Assembly (NCBI GenBank): GCA_025360875.1
Contig: JANYBI010000162.1
Location: 1-5,036, forward strand
Length of the DNA: 5,036 nt
Reading direction: 5' to 3'
Source: Lentisphaerota bacterium
GTDB lineage: Bacteria; Verrucomicrobiota; Lentisphaeria; Victivallales; GWF2-50-93
In this document: piece by piece, positions 1 to 4,313 of the stretch
How positions within the stretch are numbered: position 1 is the first letter of the stretch
Layout: every line of letters begins with the position of its first letter
Translations under genes and position numbers: made by a program
Notes under the pieces: model-generated
Seen by the model: the letters and a program-made list of their open reading frames with translations, nothing else
Told to the model about the DNA's origin: nothing
The model's database searches: none

Positions 1-1688
1 GCCATCCACGCAGTACCATCCGCCTGCTCCAGCGATCCTCCGGTGGGAAGCTGTGCGCTGCGGTCAAATATCCCGATGTTGTCCAGACCGAGGAATCCGC
101 CTGCAAAGACATTCTTCCCGGACGGATCCTTGCGGTTGACCCACCAGTTGAAGTTGAGCATGAGTCCGTGGAATGAGCGTTCCAGGAACCGGATGTCTGC
201 ACGGCCCAGGGTGCTCTCCATCTTGAAAAGGTACAAGGCCGCCCAGGCGTGGACAGGGGGATTGACGTCGCTGAAATTCCATTCGTATGCCGGGATCTGC
301 CCGTTCGGATGGAAATACAGGCTCTTGAGCATCAGTAGGAGCTGGTCCTTTGCAAAATCAAAGTCCACAAGAGCAAGCGTGGTCGTGTGGAACGCCAGAT
401 CCCAGGCGGCATACCATGGGTATTCCCACTTGTCCGGCATCGAGATCACGTCTGCGTTGAGCATATGGAACCATTCCATGTTCCTTACGCTGCGTTCGGC
501 CCCCATCAGCGGATGGCTTTTGTGTTCCATGAGCCACTGCTCAAGATCAAAGTAGTAGAACTGCTTGCTCCAGAGCATTCCGGAAAGCGCCTGGCGATGC
601 ACACGGCGCTGGTCCTCGTTCAAAGCTTTCGGCGTAATCCTCTCGTAGAACTCGTCGGCATCCCCGATACGGTTCTTGAAAACCGCGTCGAAGTCCTTGA
701 ATCCCTTGTCGGAGGAACCGGCTCCGAGACGAAGACGGATTGTCTTGCTTCCACCGGCTGGAACTTCGAGCATGTAATGCGCCGCGGACTTCGTTCCTGT
801 CTTTGCGGGATTCACAGCTTCTTTTTTCCCTGAGACCACATATGAATGGAAAGCATCCTTGACGTAAGGAGATCCGTTGGGCTGACTCCAGAGGCGTTCG
901 TTGTTGGTCTCGTTCTCCGTGAAGAGAAGCTCCGGTTTCCCGTCGCATGACATGTAATATTCGCCAAGTTCGGAATGTGAAGCGCTGATAACGCCGGCTT
1001 TCCCCTCTTTCAGCACGGGCTTTGGCGTTTTCTCGTACCACGCCCATGTGTTTCGGAACCACAGTGTGGGAAGAACTCTGATGCTTGCCTTTTCCGGTCC
1101 ACGGTTGAATACTGTAATTTTAACAAGGATTTCCTCAGGCCCTTCCTTGGCGTATTCCACGAACACATCAAAATAACGGTCGTCATTGAAGATCCCGGTA
1201 TCCAAAAGCTCATACTCCATCTCCTCGCGTGAACGGCAACGGTTCTTCTCGATAAGTTCGCTGTATGGATACTCGCGCTGGGGATACTTGTAGAGATATT
1301 TCATATAGGAATGCGTGGGAGTGCTGTCGACGTAGAAGTAGTATTCCTTCACATCCTCGCCGTGGTTTGCCTCGCTGTTGGTGAGTCCGAAGAGGCGTTC
1401 CTTGAGAATGGAATCCTTCTCATTCCAGAGGGCGACCGCGAAGCAGAGCCTCTGCTTGTCGTCGCTTATTCCGCCGAGTCCGTCCTCGCCCCAGCGGTAT
1501 GCGCGGGAACGTGACTGGTCGTGCGAGAAATAATCCCAGGCGTTGCCGTCGTCGCTGTAGTCCTCGCGGACAGTGCCCCATTGCCTTTCACTAAGATAAG
1601 GCCCCCATTTCTTCCATGGAATCTTAGACTCACGCGCCTCGTTCAGACGTTTCTGTTCCACAACATCGGCTATTTTCTGTTCTGCCAT
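1..1688 (-). CDS. GH63 / MGH1-like glucosidase, C-terminal part outside window
   Basis: I translated the minus strand by hand from an ATG at 1688; the frame stays open for 562 codons to the left edge, so this is a 5' partial gene. The protein matches my memory of a large bacterial 'glucosidase' family (usually about 850-900 residues) with the (alpha/alpha)6 barrel of clan GH-G, related to GH63 and mannosylglycerate hydrolase. Visible signatures are WGPYLSERQWGTVREDY (residues 28-44), GLTNSEANHGEDVKEYYFY (101-119) with STPTHSYMKYLYKYPQ just after it (122-137), the YPWYAAWDLAFH motif (423-434) and GLDNIGIFDRS (534-544). D430 in the AAWD motif is the likely general acid by analogy with GH63; the general base should lie beyond the window. 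No signal peptide is seen, so a cytoplasmic role in hydrolysing an alpha-glucoside or oligosaccharide is inferred; the substrate is unknown. The start is supported by AAGGA at 1700-1696, 7 bases upstream. Family assignment is firm, exact specificity is not. Confidence 0.88.
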   Translation of the reverse strand, partial: MAEQKIADVVEQKRLNEARESKIPWKKWGPYLSERQWGTVREDYSDDGNAWDYFSHDQSRSRAYRWGEDGLGGISDDKQRLCFAVALWNEKDSILKERLFGLTNSEANHGEDVKEYYFYVDSTPTHSYMKYLYKYPQREYPYSELIEKNRCRSREEMEYELLDTGIFNDDRYFDVFVEYAKEGPEEILVKITVFNRGPEKASIRVLPTLWFRNTWAWYEKTPKPVLKEGKAGVISASHSELGEYYMSCDGKPELLFTENETNNERLWSQPNGSPYVKDAFHSYVVSGKKEAVNPAKTGTKSAAHYMLEVPAGGSKTIRLRLGAGSSDKGFKDFDAVFKNRIGDADEFYERITPKALNEDQRRVHRQALSGMLWSKQFYYFDLEQWLMEHKSHPLMGAERSVRNMEWFHMLNADVISMPDKWEYPWYAAWDLAFHTTTLALVDFDFAKDQLLLMLKSLYFHPNGQIPAYEWNFSDVNPPVHAWAALYLFKMESTLGRADIRFLERSFHGLMLNFNWWVNRKDPSGKNVFAGGFLGLDNIGIFDRSAQLPTGGSLEQADGTAWM

Positions 1689-1690
1689 GT

Positions 1691-1729
1691 TTATATCCTT
1701 ATCAATTTATGAAATAATGGTTTTGACAT
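1691..1729 (-). CDS. possible 12-codon leader peptide ahead of the glucosidase gene
   Basis: An ATG at 1729 opens a reading frame MSKPLFHKLIRI that stops at TAA (1693-1691), only 2 bases before the glucosidase ATG at 1688 and in a different frame. It has a strong Shine-Dalgarno-like GGGAGGG (1742-1736) 6 bases upstream, purer than the AAGGA used by the glucosidase gene, and that AAGGA lies inside this small frame. The layout would allow ribosomes finishing the small frame to restart on the glucosidase start (translational coupling). It could also be chance: the frame is very short and no conservation can be judged from one sequence. Confidence 0.3.
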   Translation of the reverse strand: MSKPLFHKLIRI

Positions 1730-1735
1730 GAAAAT

Positions 1736-1742
1736 CCCTCCC
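1736..1742 (-). promoter_or_regulatory. strong ribosome binding site-like GGGAGGG in the glucosidase leader
   Basis: The minus strand reads GGGAGGG here, 6 bases before the ATG at 1729 and 47 bases before the glucosidase ATG. It is too far from 1688 to serve that start directly, so it either serves the 12-codon leader frame or is a remnant purine tract. Confidence 0.4.
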
Positions 1743-1743
1743 T

Positions 1744-1768
1744 GACTGCAATTCAACAGAATACAGTC
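1744..1768 (-). promoter_or_regulatory. leader hairpin between the His-rich protein gene and the glucosidase gene
   Basis: On the minus strand GACTGTATTC (1768-1759) can pair with GAAT-T-GCAGTC (1754-1744) around a TGTT loop, giving ten pairs with one G-U wobble and one bulged U. The hairpin ends one base before the purine tract AGGGAGGG. It has no following U run, so it is a poor intrinsic terminator for the gene ending at 1806; a leader structure affecting translation is an alternative. A weak sigma70-like pair, TTGATT (1785-1780) and TATTCT (1763-1758) with 16 bases between them, overlaps the left arm. The promoter and hairpin readings compete, because a start near 1751 would leave the hairpin out of the transcript. 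Confidence 0.35.
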
Positions 1769-1805
1769 CGTTCCCCAAAAATCAATAAGTTCCTCAAACA
1801 GGGAT

Positions 1806-2501
1806 TTATTTGCGATGCCCTTCCGGTTTTTCATCGCCCTTTGGATGCGGATGCTGGCTCATGCCATGTTCTTCCTTTGACGTGCATCGGTCTTTTTCCG
1901 CGAGAAGACCGTGATGATAAGGATAGTATTTGCCATGGTACCAGATCCCGTGGTTGTGGTAGTAGTGCCAGGGATAGTATCTGCCATGGGAATAGACCCA
2001 GTGATGATGCCAGTACCAGTGGTGCCACCAGTAATAGGGGTAGTGATGGCCATGCCAGTAGACCCAGCCGTTGTAATAGACCGGAGCGGCCGACGGGAAA
2101 TATGTCGGATTGTAGACGACCTGCTGTCCCGGTTCGACGACGACCGTATTCTGAGGTGTTTGCGGAACGGTATTCGGATCCAGGTTCGCCTCGGCGGGAA
2201 TATCCGACATGTCCGGTGCGCCGTCCGCAGGAACCATGTTCCCCTGGTTCTGGATCAGTTTCTGTTCGAATTCATCGGCCTTCTGGGGATTATAGCCGTA
2301 TTCCTTCTGCTCATGCGGCGTCATGTCCCTGAAATCCAGCCAGCCTGCTTTTCCATCTGAAATGAAGGAGATGCCTATCGGAGTTGTCTCAGTAATTGTC
2401 ACATCCTTGTAGGTCACGCCATCCTTCGTGGAAAGCTCCTTGGCCGAAACTGTCAACGAAAATAAGACCGCCAGAAACAACGCGGAAAGAAATTTTGCCA
2501 T
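1806..2501 (-). CDS. secreted His/Tyr/Trp-rich protein of unknown function
   Basis: This 231-residue protein begins with a clear Sec signal peptide (residues 1-20, hydrophobic core, TVSA before K21). Residues 21-80 look like a small N-terminal domain I associate with Verrucomicrobiota and Lentisphaerota exported proteins: a KDGVTYKDVTIT strand, a 'WLDFRDM' segment, then KEYGYNPQKA. Residues 84-125 are a Pro/Gln/Asn-rich linker. Residues 141-198 hold about 15 His, 16 Tyr and 9 Trp in 58 positions, arranged round HGxYYPxH units (HGRYYPWHY at 172-180, HGKYYPYHH at 189-197, a weaker copy at 150-157). The tail (201-231) is charged with a few more His and one Cys (206). The start is supported by AGGAGG at 2516-2511, 9 bases upstream. 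Binding of metal ions such as copper, nickel or zinc, or of a carbohydrate surface through stacked aromatics, is inference only. No neighbour indicates a pathway. Confidence 0.85.
   Translation of the reverse strand: MAKFLSALFLAVLFSLTVSAKELSTKDGVTYKDVTITETTPIGISFISDGKAGWLDFRDMTPHEQKEYGYNPQKADEFEQKLIQNQGNMVPADGAPDMSDIPAEANLDPNTVPQTPQNTVVVEPGQQVVYNPTYFPSAAPVYYNGWVYWHGHHYPYYWWHHWYWHHHWVYSHGRYYPWHYYHNHGIWYHGKYYPYHHGLLAEKDRCTSKEEHGMSQHPHPKGDEKPEGHRK
1921..1989 (-). repeat. in-gene direct repeat, 51-base period (HGxYYP unit)
   Basis: Two near-identical 18-base copies, GGATAGTATTTGCCATGG (1921-1938) and GGATAGTATCTGCCATGG (1972-1989) on the plus strand, differ at one position and lie 51 bases (17 codons) apart. 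They encode the HGKYYP and HGRYYP units of the His-rich protein, so the repeat likely arose by tandem duplication of a coding block. A more degraded block with the same residue pattern follows on the higher-coordinate side. Confidence 0.7.
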
Positions 2502-2575
2502 TGGATATACCCTCCTATGAAATGAAAGATCAAAATATGCAACCGTTAAGCTAGCAAGATCTGCCTCATAAGTAA

Positions 2576-2639
2576 GGTGGGTTTTCCTGTCCTGACCTGT
2601 GCTGAGCGTGCCGAAGCAGCCTGTCGAAGGAAACCCGCC
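2576..2639. repeat. REP-like imperfect palindrome with inner CTTCGACAGG-type core
   Basis: GGTGGGTTTTCCT (2576-2588) pairs with AGGAAACCCGCC (2628-2639): twelve pairs with one wobble and one bulged T. Inside lies a short TGCT/AGCA stem (2600-2603 with 2615-2618). Read on the minus strand, the core contains CCTTCGACAGGCT and CGCTCAGCACAGG, which resemble a motif (CTTCGACAGGCTCAGG and variants) that I remember as repeated between genes in many bacterial genomes. That resemblance is from memory, not a search. Confidence 0.55.
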
Positions 2640-2650
2640 CTATTTAAGAA

Positions 2651-2672
2651 ATGTCGGGCTAAAGCCCAACAT
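2651..2672. repeat. short palindrome ATGT-c-GGGCT / AGCCC-a-ACAT
   Basis: Two 10-base arms separated by two A bases are complementary except for one C/A mismatch (2655 with 2668). It lies 11 bases from the preceding REP-like element. There is no T-run typical of an intrinsic terminator on either side. Confidence 0.5.
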
Positions 2673-2792
2673 ACCCTTATAAGATATTGGTAAAGAAACA
2701 ATTATCAAGCTGGAAAAAGACTGAAGGGAACCTTTAAAAATACACATTTGGCGCGTTGCGGAAGATTTTTCTTCTTCAATCCTGATGTAGGG

Positions 2793-2809
2793 TTCGCCGT
2801 CACGGCGAA
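2793..2809. repeat. compact hairpin, 7-pair stem, 3-base loop (first of twin pair)
   Basis: TTCGCCG (2793-2799) and CGGCGAA (2803-2809) are perfectly complementary around TCA. It has the same size and geometry as the hairpin 5 bases further on, though the sequence differs. Confidence 0.65.
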
Positions 2810-2814
2810 GATTC

Positions 2815-2831
2815 TTGTCCGAGACGGACAA
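2815..2831. repeat. compact hairpin, 7-pair stem, 3-base loop (second of twin pair)
   Basis: TTGTCCG (2815-2821) and CGGACAA (2825-2831) are perfectly complementary around AGA. With its neighbour it forms two 17-base palindromes separated by 5 bases. Neither is followed closely by a clear U run on the minus strand; on the plus strand a T6 run begins at 2839, 7 bases after the stem, which is a loose fit to a terminator. Confidence 0.65.
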
Positions 2832-2906
2832 CTCTACATTTTTTGAACCGCAATCCAAATCCTTAAGAAAGCCGGCTCCGCAGAAGCCTGGCCTGCTTGT
2901 ATGCCT

Positions 2907-2921
2907 GCTCTCTCCGAGAGC
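2907..2921. repeat. compact hairpin, 6-pair stem, 3-base loop
   Basis: GCTCTC (2907-2912) and GAGAGC (2916-2921) are perfectly complementary around TCC. The stem can be lengthened by a T-G wobble (2906 with 2922) and a C-G pair (2905 with 2923). Plus-strand TTTT follows at 2927-2930. Confidence 0.5.
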
Positions 2922-2950
2922 GGCTCTTTTCCTATCTATCCGAGGTAATT

Positions 2951-2992
2951 TCAAAATGAACGGAGGGCGGACTTTCCAGTCCGCCATTTTGA
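2951..2992. repeat. two-storey hairpin with inner GC-rich stem and outer AT-rich stem
   Basis: The inner stem GGCGGACT (2966-2973) pairs perfectly with AGTCCGCC (2978-2985) around TTCC. The outer stem TCAAAAT (2951-2957) pairs perfectly with ATTTTGA (2986-2992), leaving an 8-base one-sided bulge (2958-2965). Fifteen Watson-Crick pairs in 42 bases are well above chance. It is the first of three adjacent hairpins. Confidence 0.7.
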
Positions 2993-3002
2993 GTTCAACT
3001 TT

Positions 3003-3022
3003 CGCGGGTAAGAAAACCCGCG
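3003..3022. repeat. hairpin, 7-pair stem, AAGAAA loop
   Basis: CGCGGGT (3003-3009) and ACCCGCG (3016-3022) are perfectly complementary around a 6-base loop. It begins 11 bases after the preceding two-storey hairpin and shares GCGGGTAA with the start of the next one (GGCGGGTAA at 3036), hinting at related units. Confidence 0.65.
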
Positions 3023-3035
3023 GTACTCTTTCCAT

Positions 3036-3063
3036 GGCGGGTAATCCTCCGAAGGAGGACGCC
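3036..3063. repeat. two-storey hairpin, third of an adjacent series
   Basis: The inner stem TCCTCC (3045-3050) pairs with GGAGGA (3054-3059) around GAA. The outer stem GGCG (3036-3039) pairs with CGCC (3060-3063), leaving a one-sided bulge GGTAA. The architecture (inner stem, one-sided bulge, outer stem) resembles that of the hairpin at 2951-2992. Confidence 0.6.
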
Positions 3064-3083
3064 CTCTGTTATTTTGGAACTCC

Positions 3084-3195
3084 ATCCTATTTCGAGACTA
3101 TTAGTATATCATATTTTTGAATAGGATAAGAGCTAACGACACCGTCTGCGGATTGCACCATTTGCGGTTGGGGACGCCTATGAGTTGTCTTATCC
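3084..3195 (-). repeat. overlapping inverted repeats giving two mutually exclusive stems
   Basis: ATCCTATT (3084-3091) is the perfect complement of AATAGGAT (3120-3127), and GGATAAGA (3124-3131) is the perfect complement of TCTTATCC (3188-3195). The middle arm (3120-3131) takes part in both, sharing GGAT, so only one full stem can form at a time. Inside the second pair, AAC (3135-3137) with GTT and ACCG (3141-3144) with CGGT continue the symmetry. It lies 22 bases past the stop of the YD-repeat lipoprotein gene on the transcribed strand. No U run follows, so this is not a classic terminator; a 3' processing or repeat element is possible. Confidence 0.4.
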
Positions 3196-3216
3196 AGTTT
3201 TTTGCTGCGAGATTTT

Positions 3217-4221
3217 CTAGTTTTTGCTGGCAGGGTAGTATTGCATTTCCCGCTCCAGAATAATGTCGCCTTTCACATTCTGGGAGTTTATTGTCTTGTT
3301 CAGCCAATTACCTTCTTTGTCGTACGACACAGTCTCTTTGCTTGTCAATTTCCCGTCGGCATTGTATTGGCTTGTTTCAAGCAGGTTGCCTTTTTCGTCG
3401 TAGCTGTTCTTGCGGGTTATTTTATTCAGAACCGAGCCGTCCGCTTTGTAAATGCATGTCTCGATAGGATTGGAATTGGCTTCATTGATATTCCAGAAAG
3501 TGATTTTCCCCGGATTTTGCGACTTGTCGTCATACTTGTAGGTGGTCTTCATGGTCAAGCCGCCGTTCTTGCCGGAATACATCTGGGATTCGGCCAGATA
3601 TCCCGCATCATTGTAAATCTTCTTCTCCAACAGCTTGCCGTCCTTGTCGTAAGACGTCGACATGGTCAGGTTTCCCTGTGTGCCATACTGGCAGACATCC
3701 TTAGTGCCGATGACTTTGCCTATGAGCGAGGAGGCGCTCTCCTCGATCATGTTGCCCTTGTCGTCATACTTGAAGGTGAAGGTCCAGGCATTCTTGGGTT
3801 TGCTTTTCTCGTCAAAGTCCCATCTTGACTTGCCGACGAGATTCCCGGCCGCATCGTACTTGAAGGATATTTTAGAAACCATTTTGCCGTCCGGATTGAC
3901 TTCGATCTGCTCAAACTTGTTCCCGGCACCGTCATACTTTACAGTTGTCTTCGATCTCGGCTTGCCGTCCGGCTCATTTTCGCTCATCTCGGTAATACAA
4001 CCGTTGGAGTTGAATAAAGTTGTGCTCTTTTTTTTAAGTGATCTCCTCTGTGTTCCGCCAGTCTGGGATCCTGCCCCATAAGTGAAGACTTTCAGGCTTT
4101 TGACATTACCCTTCAATCCCTGTCCTTCCAGATCGTTCAGGGTTGAGCTTGATTTGACAGGCTGCCTGCCGCAGCCGCAAAGGAACAGAAGCAACCCAGC
4201 CAGCACGATGAATGATTTCAT
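3217..4221 (-). CDS. YD-repeat lipoprotein of unknown function
   Basis: The 334-residue protein starts at ATG 4221, chosen over the in-frame ATG at 4311 because GAGGA (4231-4227) lies 5 bases upstream and the product then begins directly with a lipoprotein signal (MKSFIVLAGLLLFLCGCG); lipidation at C17 (LCGC), or less likely C15, would anchor it to a membrane. The mature part carries about eight degenerate YD-type motifs at residues 96, 122, 152, 179, 203, 230, 274 and 300 (YDGAGN, YDAAGN, YDDKGN, YGTQGN, YNDAGY, YDDKSQN, YDEKGN, YDKEGN), mostly 24-30 apart, with DGK turns between them. This is the beta-rich repeat type of RHS/YD proteins, but there is no RHS core, toxin tip or transposon, so it resembles the small stand-alone YD lipoproteins of Bacteroidota and PVC bacteria. 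The function is unknown. It follows the pseudopilin gene after 92 bases and may be cotranscribed. The stop is TAG at 3219-3217. Confidence 0.85.
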   Translation of the reverse strand: MKSFIVLAGLLLFLCGCGRQPVKSSSTLNDLEGQGLKGNVKSLKVFTYGAGSQTGGTQRRSLKKKSTTLFNSNGCITEMSENEPDGKPRSKTTVKYDGAGNKFEQIEVNPDGKMVSKISFKYDAAGNLVGKSRWDFDEKSKPKNAWTFTFKYDDKGNMIEESASSLIGKVIGTKDVCQYGTQGNLTMSTSYDKDGKLLEKKIYNDAGYLAESQMYSGKNGGLTMKTTYKYDDKSQNPGKITFWNINEANSNPIETCIYKADGSVLNKITRKNSYDEKGNLLETSQYNADGKLTSKETVSYDKEGNWLNKTINSQNVKGDIILEREMQYYPASKN

Positions 4222-4313
4222 TTCAGTCCTCGAATATTTGTTATTAACGCAAGAATCGCAGAAAATATGTGCTTTATGTGCCAATTCTTGAGCTTCACCA
4301 AGCACATCCATAA
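4222..4313 (-). promoter_or_regulatory. spacer between pseudopilin and lipoprotein genes; ribosome binding site and weak hairpin
   Basis: GAGGA at 4231-4227 with 5-base spacing decides the lipoprotein start at 4221. CAAGAAT (4290-4284 on the minus strand) and ATTCTTG (4256-4250) are complementary over 7 pairs but enclose 27 bases, so any hairpin is loose and has no U run. No convincing -35/-10 pair is seen; TTGGCA (4286-4281 on the minus strand) matches a -35 well but has no good -10 at the proper distance. Read-through from the pseudopilin gene is therefore plausible. Confidence 0.4.

Larger units (their letters stand above)
2502..3216. other. 715-base intergenic region packed with short inverted repeats, no convincing gene
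   Basis: No open frame here carries a recognisable domain, signal peptide or membrane segment. Instead the stretch contains at least seven compact inverted repeats with stems of 6-12 pairs and loops of 2-6 bases (listed separately), in two clusters (about 2576-2672 and 2793-3063), followed by two longer-range inverted repeats at 3084-3195. A 131-codon minus frame from 3035 to 2640 runs through the hairpins; its apparent ribosome binding site GGAGGA (3050-3045) is one arm of a hairpin. I regard it as a by-product of the repeats. The region is best read as an accumulation of interspersed palindromic (REP/MITE-like) units. Confidence 0.6.

Noticed and set aside
43..1062. Open frames on both strands (43-555 plus, 387-833 plus, 547-1062 minus) inside the glucosidase region
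   Set aside because: The minus frame from 1688 to 1 is open throughout and carries recognisable glucosidase motifs; the others overlap it fully and show no domains.
1831..2360. Several long alternative frames (minus 1831-2028 and 1859-2053; plus 1841-2332 and 1911-2360) across the His-rich gene
   Set aside because: The biased His/Tyr/Trp codons (CAT, CAC, TAC, TGG) leave few stops in the other frames. Those products have no signal, domain or ribosome binding site, whereas the 2501 start has all the expected marks.
2640..3035. 131-codon minus-strand frame with GGAGGA 9 bases upstream
   Set aside because: It runs through seven palindromes, its ribosome binding site is one arm of a hairpin, and the product has no recognisable domain or consistent composition. 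It is kept as a possibility only if translation data support it.
2815..3120. 101-codon plus-strand frame
   Set aside because: It starts inside a hairpin stem, has no ribosome binding site and crosses the same palindromes; it is a product of the repeat region.
3124..3195. Integron attC-like site (about 70-base imperfect palindrome after a gene stop)
   Set aside because: The required RYYYAAC and GTTRRRY core sites are absent at the ends, and no integrase or cassette array is seen.
2502..3216. CRISPR array
   Set aside because: The palindromes differ in sequence and are irregularly spaced; no repeated direct unit of 24-40 bases with constant spacers is present.
3101..3307. 68-codon minus-strand frame overlapping the end of the lipoprotein gene
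   Set aside because: Most of its first half overlaps the lipoprotein coding sequence in another frame, and no ribosome binding site or domain is evident. The remainder covers the inverted-repeat element at 3120-3195.
4222..4311. In-frame upstream ATG (4311) adding 30 residues to the lipoprotein
   Set aside because: It has no ribosome binding site, would bury the lipoprotein signal at residue 31, and the ATG at 4221 has a good GAGGA site.
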